A DNA stretch of 34,250 bases, taken from NCBI GenBank assembly GCA_003167155.1, contig PMTY01000095.1, positions 33,841-68,090 of the forward strand. Reading direction: 5' to 3'. This document shows, in pieces, positions 16,021-23,335 of this stretch. How positions within the stretch are numbered: position 1 is the first letter of the stretch; each line of letters begins with the position of its first letter. A program made the position numbers and the translations under genes. The notes below the pieces were generated by a model. The model did not search any database. It was given only the letters and a program-made list of their open reading frames with translations, and had not been told where the DNA came from. Origin of the DNA: Candidatus Cybelea tumulisoli. GTDB taxonomy: Bacteria; Vulcanimicrobiota; Vulcanimicrobiia; Vulcanimicrobiales; Vulcanimicrobiaceae.

Positions 16021-17003
16021 CCTCGCTGATGGCCCCCGACGCGCGAACGCTTTTCGAGCGCGCGAGGGGCCGCCGGATTCTCGTCATCGGTGATCTGATG
16101 ATCGACGAATGGATTTGGGGGACGGTGACGCGCATCTCGCCCGAAGCGCCGGTTCCGGTCGTCGCGGTTGCCGACCATTCGTTCACGCTCGGCGGAGCCG
16201 GTAACGTTGCCAGCAATCTGCGTGCTTTGCGCGCCGGGGTTGTTTTTGCGGGAACGATCGGCAATGACGCGTTCGGCGTGCAAGTCCGCGGCCTGCTGCA
16301 AGAGCAGCAAGTGGACGATGCGGGAATCTTCACGCTGACCGATCGGCCAACGACGCGCAAGACTCGGGTCGTCGCGCACAATCAGCAGGTCGTGCGGGCC
16401 GATTGGGAGTCCACCGCGCCGCTATCCGGCGACGACCGCGGGCGGATTGCGGCCTTCGTCCGGCGGCGCTCGGCGGATTGCGATGCGGTGATCTTGAGCG
16501 ACTATGCCAAAGGATTACTCTGCCGGGAAATCGTCGAGGCGACGTCGATCTGTCCCCTCGTGCTGGCGGACCCCAAACCGCAGAACGTTGGGCTCCTTCG
16601 CGGTGTCACGTGCGTCGCGCCCAATGTGGCCGAGGCATCGACGATGACGGGCGTTCCCATCATCGATGATGCGACTCTCGAACGAGCGGGCGTGCGCCTC
16701 ATCGAGATGCTCGAGTGCCGGTACGCGGTTATTACCCGCGGCGAGCATGGTATGGCGCTCTTCGGACGCAATGGCGAGCGTTTGAAAATTCCATCGGTCG
16801 CACGCACCGTTTACGACGTGAGCGGCGCGGGCGATACCGTCATTGCCGTCCTTGCACTCGCGCTGGCGGCCGGCGCGGCTATCGAGCAGGCGATGCAGCT
16901 GGCAAACTTTGCTGCCGGAGTCGTCGTCGAGAAGCTCGGAACCGCAACCGCATCGCCCGAAGAGATCGTAGCGCTCGTCGAGCCCGCGACCAGTCAGGGA
17001 TGA
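16017..17003 (+). CDS. rfaE1: D-glycero-beta-D-manno-heptose-7-phosphate kinase (RfaE domain I)
   Basis: This 328-residue PfkB/ribokinase-family sugar kinase phosphorylates heptose 7-phosphate at C1. It shows the N-terminal family pattern TLGGAGNVASNLRALRAG (about 58-75), SDYAKGLL at 161-168, DPKPQN at 185-190, and the C-terminal anion-hole/catalytic motif DVSGAGDT with catalytic D273. In E. coli this activity is the N-terminal half of the bifunctional HldE; here it is a separate gene, followed after a four-base ATGA overlap by the adenylyltransferase half. The GTG start overlaps the gmhA stop. Confidence 0.94.
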   Translation: MTSLMAPDARTLFERARGRRILVIGDLMIDEWIWGTVTRISPEAPVPVVAVADHSFTLGGAGNVASNLRALRAGVVFAGTIGNDAFGVQVRGLLQEQQVDDAGIFTLTDRPTTRKTRVVAHNQQVVRADWESTAPLSGDDRGRIAAFVRRRSADCDAVILSDYAKGLLCREIVEATSICPLVLADPKPQNVGLLRGVTCVAPNVAEASTMTGVPIIDDATLERAGVRLIEMLECRYAVITRGEHGMALFGRNGERLKIPSVARTVYDVSGAGDTVIAVLALALAAGAAIEQAMQLANFAAGVVVEKLGTATASPEEIVALVEPATSQG

Positions 17004-17503
17004 ACGCGGAGCTCTTCTTTGGCCGTCTGCTGCGCGCGCAGGAGGCCGTCGAGTGGCGCGAAGAGCTGCGAGCTCAGGGCCGAAGTCTCGTCTTTACCAA
17101 CGGCTGCTTCGACGTGCTGCACGCCGGTCACGTGGAGTATCTCGCATGGGCGCGCGCGCAAGGCGACGCCCTCATCGTCGGTTTGAACGAAGACGATTCG
17201 GTGCGGCAAATCAAGGGCCGCGCGCGGCCGATCGTTCCCTTCCGGGACCGAGCCGAGTTGCTGCTGGCCCTGCGCAGCGTCGACGCCGTCGTGGGCTTTT
17301 CGGAGCGCACGCCGGAGATCTTGCTCGATCGCATTCGCCCCGACATCCACGTCAAGAGCGACCAATACCGTGAAGAGGAGCTGCCGGAGCGAAGCGTCGT
17401 GCTGGCCTACGGCGGCCGAATCGCGCTCGCGCCGCACGCGGCCGGAAAGAGTACGACGGAGACGATCGCCCGCATACTCGATGCGTATAGCCGTCACGGC
17501 TAA
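17000..17503 (+). CDS. rfaE2: D-glycero-beta-D-manno-heptose 1-phosphate adenylyltransferase (RfaE domain II)
   Basis: The 167-residue nucleotidyltransferase of the cytidylyltransferase-like fold makes ADP-heptose from heptose 1-phosphate and ATP. It contains VFTNGCFDVLHAGHVEYL with the HxGH motif at 41-44, the substrate stretch LNEDDSVRQIKG, and the C-terminal GKSTTETIARI that contacts the nucleotide. The start is an ATG overlapping the rfaE1 stop. The last 23 bases overlap the start of the LpxB-like gene. No gmhB phosphatase or hldD epimerase is present in this window, so the pathway must be completed from elsewhere. Confidence 0.94.
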   Translation: MNAELFFGRLLRAQEAVEWREELRAQGRSLVFTNGCFDVLHAGHVEYLAWARAQGDALIVGLNEDDSVRQIKGRARPIVPFRDRAELLLALRSVDAVVGFSERTPEILLDRIRPDIHVKSDQYREEELPERSVVLAYGGRIALAPHAAGKSTTETIARILDAYSRHG

Positions 17504-18695
17504 CGGTCCGGGTGAGGTCGCCGGGTGGCTACGGCCGCTGTTGCGCGCGCTCTACCGGCGGCAACCGGATTTGGAGGCGCTGGTCTTTCTCGTGCCCGAC
17601 GATTATGCGACCGGTTTCGAGGCGGATATCGTGCGCGATGCGTTTCCGGCGGCACGCGTCTTCACCCCGAAAGAGTATTTGAAGTTCGCGTTTGGCGCGC
17701 GGCTGGAGAATCTACCGCCGCGCGCGGATCTCGTGCAGTATATTGGTGGCGACCTCTTGCATGCCGCGCGCGTTCACGCGCGACTGAAGGGCCGGGCCGC
17801 AACCTATAAGTTCTCGCGCCGATCGTACCGTTCGCTCTTCGATCGCGCCTTCGCGGTGGACGCGCGTAACGTCGAGCAGCTTGCTGCGTGGGGAACTCCG
17901 CCGCAGCGAATCGAACGCGTTGGAAACTTGGCAATCGACGGCGCCCTCTTCGAGGCCGGTCTGGCGCAAGAGCCCGGGACTCCGGCCGACGGCATCCTCA
18001 TCATGCCCGGCTCGCGATCCTACGAAATCGAAAATCTCGTCCCGTTTTATTTTGCGGCGGCTTTGCGTATGCTGCGGGAACGCCCCGACCTCAAGATCGC
18101 ATTTGCGCTTTCGCCGTTTACGGCGCGCTCGCAGGTTGCGGCGGCGATCGAAGGCGGCGGCCATCCCCGAATGTTCGGCCGAAGCGGCCGGCTGGTAACC
18201 GAGGCGGGGCGCGACTATCTTGCGACGGAGGCGGACGACGTGCGCATTCCCCTTCTTAACAACGCGCTGGCGGCCGCGCGGAGCGCGCGCCTTGTCTTGA
18301 CGATTCCGGGAACGAAAACGATCGAGCTGGCGGTGCTGGGTAAGCCGGCGATCGCGATTACGCCGCTCAATGCGCCGGAACTGGTAACCATCAACGGTCC
18401 GCTGACCTATCTCAACCGCGTGCCGCTGGTCGGAGTCCCGCTCAAGCGCGCGGTAGCAGTCGCCGTCTCTCGCCGCTTTCCGTATCACACGCAGCCGAAC
18501 ATGGATGCCGGCGACGCGTTGATTCGCGAAATACACGGCACGGTCACTCCCGGCCGAATCGCTCGCATCGCGCTCGAATCCTACGACGACCACGCCTGGA
18601 TTTCGTCGTCAGGAACGGCACTAGCGGCGCTCTATCGCGACCACATCGGCGCGGCCGATCGGATGGCGGACTCCCTGCTGCGCTTGGCGGCATAG
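17481..18695 (+). CDS. LpxB-like (GT19-type) glycosyltransferase
   Basis: The 404-residue product begins MRIAVTANGPGEVAGWLRPL and is distantly similar to lipid-A-disaccharide synthase. It has a Rossmann-like N-terminal half with QYIGGDLLHAARVHARLKG, a central IDGALF then ILIMPGSRSYEIENLVPFY, and a C-terminal nucleotide-sugar region LVLTIPGTKTIELAVLGKP followed by NGPLTYLNRVPLVGVP. Canonical LpxB has GEASGD at the start and LPGSR in the middle; only the second is matched closely. It is probably a related transferase of lipid or glycan assembly in an LPS operon. The start is the ATG at 17481, inside rfaE2. Function beyond the family is inferred from context. Confidence 0.72.
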   Translation: MRIAVTANGPGEVAGWLRPLLRALYRRQPDLEALVFLVPDDYATGFEADIVRDAFPAARVFTPKEYLKFAFGARLENLPPRADLVQYIGGDLLHAARVHARLKGRAATYKFSRRSYRSLFDRAFAVDARNVEQLAAWGTPPQRIERVGNLAIDGALFEAGLAQEPGTPADGILIMPGSRSYEIENLVPFYFAAALRMLRERPDLKIAFALSPFTARSQVAAAIEGGGHPRMFGRSGRLVTEAGRDYLATEADDVRIPLLNNALAAARSARLVLTIPGTKTIELAVLGKPAIAITPLNAPELVTINGPLTYLNRVPLVGVPLKRAVAVAVSRRFPYHTQPNMDAGDALIREIHGTVTPGRIARIALESYDDHAWISSSGTALAALYRDHIGAADRMADSLLRLAA

Positions 18696-18702
18696 GGCGG
18701 CA

Positions 18703-19581
18703 ATGGACTTTTCGGTCGTGATCGCGACGAAAGACCGCCGAGAGTTCCTCAGGCGTACGCTGGAGTCGCTGGAGAGACAGATCGAGGCACCGCCGTTCGA
18801 GGTGATCGTCGTCGACAACGGTTCGGCCGACGACACCAGGAGCGTCGTCGAAGCGCACGCGGAGCGCGTTCCGGCGGTGCGGTACGTTGCCGAGCCTCGG
18901 CCCAATCGCGGTAGGGCGCGCAATCGCGGCGTCAAGCGCGCGGCGGGCCGCTACGTGCTCTTCTGCGACGACGACGTGTCGTTGCCGCCAGGCTGGCTTG
19001 CCGCCCACGCAGTGGCGCAGACGGGAGACGACTGCGTGGTAAACGGGCCGATTCTCAACGTGCCCTCATACGCTGCAACGCCCGCGCCGACGTTCGCCAA
19101 CTATTCCCGTGCCTTTCTCTGTACCTGCAACGCATCGCTCTCCAAGGAGGCCTTCTTCCGCGCCGGCGGATTCGATGAATCGTTCGATCTCTACGGTTGG
19201 GAGGATACCGAGTTGGGCGTGCGCCTGCGTGAAGCGGGATGTCACTGGAAGTTTGCTTGGGATGCCTTTCTTTGGCACGTCAAACCGCCGGCCGAAAACA
19301 CGCTCGAAATCGAAAGCCGGAAGGCGATCGAAAAGGCGCGAATGGCGGGCCGCTTTCTCGGCAAGCACCCCTCGCGCCGAGCTCGCTTGGCAACCGGTGC
19401 CCACACCCTCAATCTTCTGCGCGCTCGCTACCTCTTGCCCGACACTCTTCTCGCGTTCTATGCGGGTCTCTCGACCAGTGACGCGCCGGAATGGCTGCGG
19501 CGCTTGAGCCGCGGGCAACTCTTGGACGCGCTGTACGCGCGCGAGCTCGTTCGCGCGCTCGATGATGGCGATGGGCGCTGA
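18703..19581 (+). CDS. Family 2 glycosyltransferase (first of three)
   Basis: The 292-residue GT-A fold transferase begins FSVVIATKDRREFLRRTLES. Its nucleotide-binding acids are VVDNGSADDT (37-46), the DxD motif is CDDD (88-91), and a C-terminal galactosyltransferase-like acceptor/catalytic segment FDESFDLYGWEDTELGVRL has WED at 166-168. No membrane segments are evident, so it is probably a cytoplasmic or peripheral enzyme. A GGGCGG stretch 7 nt ahead of the ATG may serve as ribosome site. It overlaps the next gene by 20 bases. Donor and acceptor are unknown; an LPS core or O-chain sugar is likely from the neighbours. Confidence 0.87.
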   Translation: MDFSVVIATKDRREFLRRTLESLERQIEAPPFEVIVVDNGSADDTRSVVEAHAERVPAVRYVAEPRPNRGRARNRGVKRAAGRYVLFCDDDVSLPPGWLAAHAVAQTGDDCVVNGPILNVPSYAATPAPTFANYSRAFLCTCNASLSKEAFFRAGGFDESFDLYGWEDTELGVRLREAGCHWKFAWDAFLWHVKPPAENTLEIESRKAIEKARMAGRFLGKHPSRRARLATGAHTLNLLRARYLLPDTLLAFYAGLSTSDAPEWLRRLSRGQLLDALYARELVRALDDGDGR

Positions 19582-20569
19582 GCGAGCCTTGCTCTATTGC
19601 GCCGGCGGCGGCATCGGTGATTCGCTGGTTGCCTCGGTGGTTGCGCGCGCGCTGCGCCGCAAATTTGCCACGGTCGACGCGCTCACGCTTCCGTCGCATC
19701 GGGAACTGCTCGATCGGGTGCCGGACGTCGACGGCGTGTTGGTCGACGAGGGTGAGGAGGGAGCCGTCGCGGCAGAGCTCGCGCGCCGGGGGTACGAAGC
19801 TTGCGTCGTTACCTGGGCGACCTCTCGAACTGCTCGCGTTGCGCAGCGCGCCGCGATTCCGGTTCGAGTCGGTCAAGCGCGCCGCTTTTACTCGTTTCGC
19901 TTTACCAACCGGGTCGTCGTCCGAAGCGAACGGGGCGACGTCACCTCTCACTGGAGTGACGTTCTGCTGGACTTCGCGCGCGCCATCGGCTGCGACACGG
20001 AGGAGCGTCGCTACCGTTTCGTGCCGACGGCGCAGGACGAGCGGGATGCCGCAGAACTGCTCGCCGACAGCGAGCGCTTCATCATTCTCAATCCGTGCAA
20101 CGCGATTGCGTCGCGGCGCAACTGGCCCCTGGCCGGCTGGGCGGAACTTGCGCGCGAGCTGCGCGATCGTTACGACGCGCGCGTGCTCGTGAGCGGTTCG
20201 CCGGCGGACGCGCGCTCGACCGAAGGCATCGTTCGTCTCGTCGATGGGCGAGAGGGAATCGCTTCGATTGCTGGGCGCACGAGCGTCGGGGCATTCGGTG
20301 CGCTGGCGCGCCGCGCGCTCGCGTTCGTGGGAATCACGACCGGCTCGATGCACCTTGCGGCTGCCGTCGGCTGCCCGACGGTGGGCATCTTTCCCTTTCA
20401 GTCGGATTTTCCCGAACGCTGGGCACCGCTGGGCAGACGGACGGCCGTCGTACGTGCCTCGTTTCCGTGCCATCCCGGCGACACGAAGGAGCGCTGTCGC
20501 AACTACGCCTGCATCGCGAATCTCGACCGCACGAAAATCCTCGCCGCGCTCGACTCGTTGATCTCGTGA
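19562..20569 (+). CDS. Family 9 (heptosyltransferase-type) glycosyltransferase
   Basis: The 335-residue GT-B fold protein shows the GT9 layout. An N-terminal GGGIGDSLVASVVARALRR resembles the phosphate-loop region of ADP-heptose:LPS heptosyltransferases. A C-terminal half has RNWPLAGWAELARELRD and the conserved ITTGSMHLAAAVGCPTVGIF nucleotide-sugar site, then a Cys-rich end (CHPGDTKERCRNYAC). Genes making ADP-heptose lie just upstream, supporting heptose transfer to an LPS core. Three in-frame ATGs (19562, 19565, 19571) could serve as start. It overlaps the previous GT2 gene by 20 bases and the next by four. Confidence 0.87.
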   Translation: MMAMGAERALLYCAGGGIGDSLVASVVARALRRKFATVDALTLPSHRELLDRVPDVDGVLVDEGEEGAVAAELARRGYEACVVTWATSRTARVAQRAAIPVRVGQARRFYSFRFTNRVVVRSERGDVTSHWSDVLLDFARAIGCDTEERRYRFVPTAQDERDAAELLADSERFIILNPCNAIASRRNWPLAGWAELARELRDRYDARVLVSGSPADARSTEGIVRLVDGREGIASIAGRTSVGAFGALARRALAFVGITTGSMHLAAAVGCPTVGIFPFQSDFPERWAPLGRRTAVVRASFPCHPGDTKERCRNYACIANLDRTKILAALDSLIS

Positions 20570-21462
20570 TTGCCGCGACGATTCAGCTCTGCACCTACAA
20601 TCGCGCGGCGCTGCTCGAGCGCGTGCTCGAAGCCTGCTTCGACCAGACCGTCCCCGACGATTCCTACGAAGTCGTTCTGGTCGACGACGGCTCGAGCGAT
20701 GAAACGCCGTCGGTGATCGAGCGCGCACGTTTGCACGCAGCGTGTACGTTTACCGTCGTAAGCCAAGAAAACCGCGGGCTTGCCGGCGCTCGCAATGCCG
20801 GAATCGCGCGCGCGACCGGCGAGCGCATTATCTTTACCGACGACGACGTGCTCGTGCTCCCGAACTTCGTACGCGAGCATCTGCGCAGCCATGCGGTCAA
20901 CCCCGAAGCGATCGTGCGTGGCGGCGCCATCGAAGTCGAGTCGCTCGATGAGCTGCCGCCGCCCGTCTGGAGCATCAAGAATTACAGCGGCAACTATTTT
21001 TGGACGACGAACGTCTCCGCCCCGCTGGCGACGATTCGCGCGATCGGCGGATTCGACGAATCGTTCTCGGAGTACGGCTGGGAAGACATCGACGTCGGCT
21101 TGCGCCTCCGGGCCCTGGGCGTAAAAGCAGTCTTCAATCCGCGCGCGCTTGTCTACCATTTCAAGCCGCGGCTTCGCACGAGCAGCATCGAGGCGATGGT
21201 GCGGCAGGCTCGAGCCAGAGCGCGAACCGCCGTAGCACTCGCGCGGCTCCACCCGCACTGGCGCGCCTATCTTGCGACGGGAATCAATCCGGTCCAGCGC
21301 CGATTGGCGGCTTGGCGACGACGGCTGGGATTGGCCCATCGCTTACGCGGCCGGCTCGCTGATCTCGGCGAGCGAGAACTCACGCCGCGTGAAGCGCGGC
21401 TCGCGCGCGCCCTCGCGAACGAAGCCTATTTTGAAGAACTGGAACGTGCGCTGCACGTTTAA
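20566..21462 (+). CDS. Family 2 glycosyltransferase (second of three)
   Basis: From the GTG at 20566, which overlaps the preceding stop (GTGA), the protein has 298 residues. It shows the GT2 N-terminal pattern ATIQLCTYNRAALLERVLEA, LVDDGSSDETPSVIE (38-52), the DxD motif TDDD at 91-94, and a C-terminal FDESFSEYGWEDIDVGLRL with WED at 172-174, as in the first GT2 gene. The C-terminal 80 residues are Arg/Ala-rich helices and could contact the membrane surface. The similar architecture of the three GT2 genes suggests duplication. Sugar specificity is unknown. Confidence 0.86.
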   Translation: MIAATIQLCTYNRAALLERVLEACFDQTVPDDSYEVVLVDDGSSDETPSVIERARLHAACTFTVVSQENRGLAGARNAGIARATGERIIFTDDDVLVLPNFVREHLRSHAVNPEAIVRGGAIEVESLDELPPPVWSIKNYSGNYFWTTNVSAPLATIRAIGGFDESFSEYGWEDIDVGLRLRALGVKAVFNPRALVYHFKPRLRTSSIEAMVRQARARARTAVALARLHPHWRAYLATGINPVQRRLAAWRRRLGLAHRLRGRLADLGERELTPREARLARALANEAYFEELERALHV

Positions 21463-21468
21463 GCGTTC

Positions 21469-22449
21469 GTGAGGATTCTGCTCTCTCGCACGGACCGCAT
21501 CGGGGATTTGGTCCTTTCGACGCCGGCGATTGCGACGGTCCGAGCTTCGTTTCCGCAAGCACACGTTGCGATCGTGACGAGCGACTATAACCGCGTCGTC
21601 GTAGAACGCAACGACGACATCGACGAACTCATCGTGCTCCCGCAGGGCGTCAAGCCTCGTGCCTTCGGTTCGACCTTGGGCGGATACGACGTCGCGGTCG
21701 CGCTGGCGCCGCGCTTCGTCGATCTTCAGATCGTGGGCGGAACGCGCGCGCCGCTTAGAATCGGCTATACGTACGAGCGGCGCTGGTTTGCGCGGCTCAC
21801 GGCCGGCTTCTTCCTCAATCGCATCATGATCTCCGAGGCGGACCCCGAGCTGTGCGATATCGAACCCCAACGTACCGTCCGCCACGAGGTTATGCAGTTG
21901 CTCGATCTCGTCGCGCTCGCCGGCGCGGACGTGCGCGTGACGGCGCTGCGACTCGACCTCACCGACGCGGATCGAGCGATCGCGCGAACGCTTCCAGAGA
22001 ACCCCATCGTCCTTCACCTGGCTCCGAGGTGGTTCACCGGCGGCAGCACGCTAGCGGGAACGCTCGCGATGGTGAAGGAACTGGCCTCGCTTGCTCCGGT
22101 CGTTATCACCTGCGCGCGCGAATGCGAACCGCAGGCCGCGGCTTTTGAAGCCGACGGCAATATCACCCATTGTCTGCGCGGCCTGCCCTTCCATCAGTGG
22201 GCGGCCGTGCTGGAGCGCGCGCGAGTGGTCGTGACCGTCGACACCGGTGCGACGCATGTCGCGAGCGCCGTGCACCGGCCAACGCTGGTCGCCTTCGAAC
22301 ACGCGTACTTCCGGTTGAACTCGCAAGAGTGGTCGCCCTACGGTGTGCCTCACGTCTTGGTTCGTAAGCCGGCGCGCGAGGATCCGGAACTGCTCGCACG
22401 TTTTCGCCACGAAATAACGGCCGGCGTTGCTCGGTTGATGAATGCCTGA
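21469..22449 (+). CDS. Family 9 (heptosyltransferase-type) glycosyltransferase, second copy
   Basis: The 326-residue GT-B protein begins (GTG) MRILLSRTDRIGDLVLSTPA, the classical start of LPS heptosyltransferases (RxDRIGDxVLxTP). C-terminal features are LHLAPRWFTGG near residue 182 and VDTGATHVASAVHRPTLVAF, the GT9 donor-site motif (usually DTGxxHLAAA). It differs clearly from the other GT9 gene and probably adds a different heptose or related sugar. It starts 6 nt after the second GT2 gene and overlaps the third by eight bases. Confidence 0.88.
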   Translation: MRILLSRTDRIGDLVLSTPAIATVRASFPQAHVAIVTSDYNRVVVERNDDIDELIVLPQGVKPRAFGSTLGGYDVAVALAPRFVDLQIVGGTRAPLRIGYTYERRWFARLTAGFFLNRIMISEADPELCDIEPQRTVRHEVMQLLDLVALAGADVRVTALRLDLTDADRAIARTLPENPIVLHLAPRWFTGGSTLAGTLAMVKELASLAPVVITCARECEPQAAAFEADGNITHCLRGLPFHQWAAVLERARVVVTVDTGATHVASAVHRPTLVAFEHAYFRLNSQEWSPYGVPHVLVRKPAREDPELLARFRHEITAGVARLMNA

Positions 22450-23335
22450 GATCTCGGTCGTCATTCCGACCTACAATCGCTTGGAGATGCTCTCGCGCGT
22501 CTTGCCGACGCTCCTGCACCAGGACCTCGAGCCTTCGCAATACGAGCTGCTCGTCTGCGACTCCAACTCCACCGACGGAACGGCCGAGTATCTTGCCGGC
22601 CTCGCGCCGGCGCATGGCAACCTCCGTCACCTGGCGGGGCCGTACAGCGGCCGGGCAGCGGCTCGTAACGCCGGCATCGCGCAGGCGCGCGCCGGCGTCG
22701 TGCTTTTCAACGATGCCGACATCTTCGCGTCGCCCGATCTCCTTTCGACGCATTTGCGGCGCCATCGAGAACGAAATGGCATCGCCGTCGTCGGGCTGGA
22801 GGTTCAGGTTGCGGATTTTGAAGAGTACGAGTACAAGCGCGATCATCCCGATGCGCGCGGGCATCTGCATCCGCCGTCGCGAAGAAAACTTTCGTGGCTT
22901 TATTTTCTTACCGGCAACGCTTCCGTGCGGCGCGAGGATCTGCTCCGTGCCGGCTGCTTCGACGAGAGTTTCACCGGCTACGGCCACGAGGACTTGGAGC
23001 TCGGCTACCGCTTGCAGCGGCTCGGCATCGAGATTCTGTACGAGCCGCTGGCCGTAAACTATCATTGCCAAGACGTTGCGTACGGCGATCAAAAGGAAAA
23101 GATGCGGCTGGCAGGGCGTTCCACGGCTCGCTTCTATCGCAAGCACCCGCACGTCGAGGTAATGCTCAACCTTGGAATGACGCCAATTTCGCTGTGGGCG
23201 CACTCGGCGCTGACACGCCTTCCGCTGCTGCTCGGCGCGATCGACCGGAGTGCGGCGCGCTCGCGGCTTGCGCGCGAGCTCTTACTGCAGTACCACTACG
23301 TCTCGGGGATAAAGGAAGCGCGTGACCGGAGATAG
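22442..23335 (+). CDS. Family 2 glycosyltransferase (third of three)
   Basis: The 297-residue GT-A transferase has EISVVIPTYNRLEMLSRVLP at the start, CDSNSTDGT (39-47), a DAD metal motif at 91-93, and FDESFTGYGHEDLELGYRL in the C-terminal catalytic segment. In this copy the aromatic of WED is His (HED, 182-184), a difference from the other two copies that may reflect another acceptor. An extra segment, YEYKRDHPDARGHLHPPSR (near 129-147), lies between the two halves. It overlaps the following aspS by 14 bases and ends the glycosyltransferase run. Confidence 0.87.
   Translation: MPEISVVIPTYNRLEMLSRVLPTLLHQDLEPSQYELLVCDSNSTDGTAEYLAGLAPAHGNLRHLAGPYSGRAAARNAGIAQARAGVVLFNDADIFASPDLLSTHLRRHRERNGIAVVGLEVQVADFEEYEYKRDHPDARGHLHPPSRRKLSWLYFLTGNASVRREDLLRAGCFDESFTGYGHEDLELGYRLQRLGIEILYEPLAVNYHCQDVAYGDQKEKMRLAGRSTARFYRKHPHVEVMLNLGMTPISLWAHSALTRLPLLLGAIDRSAARSRLARELLLQYHYVSGIKEARDRR

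Noticed and set aside
16017-17503. rfaE1/rfaE2 as a broken hldE
   Set aside because: Both halves have proper starts, complete motifs and the standard four-base ATGA junction, as in the many species with separate genes.
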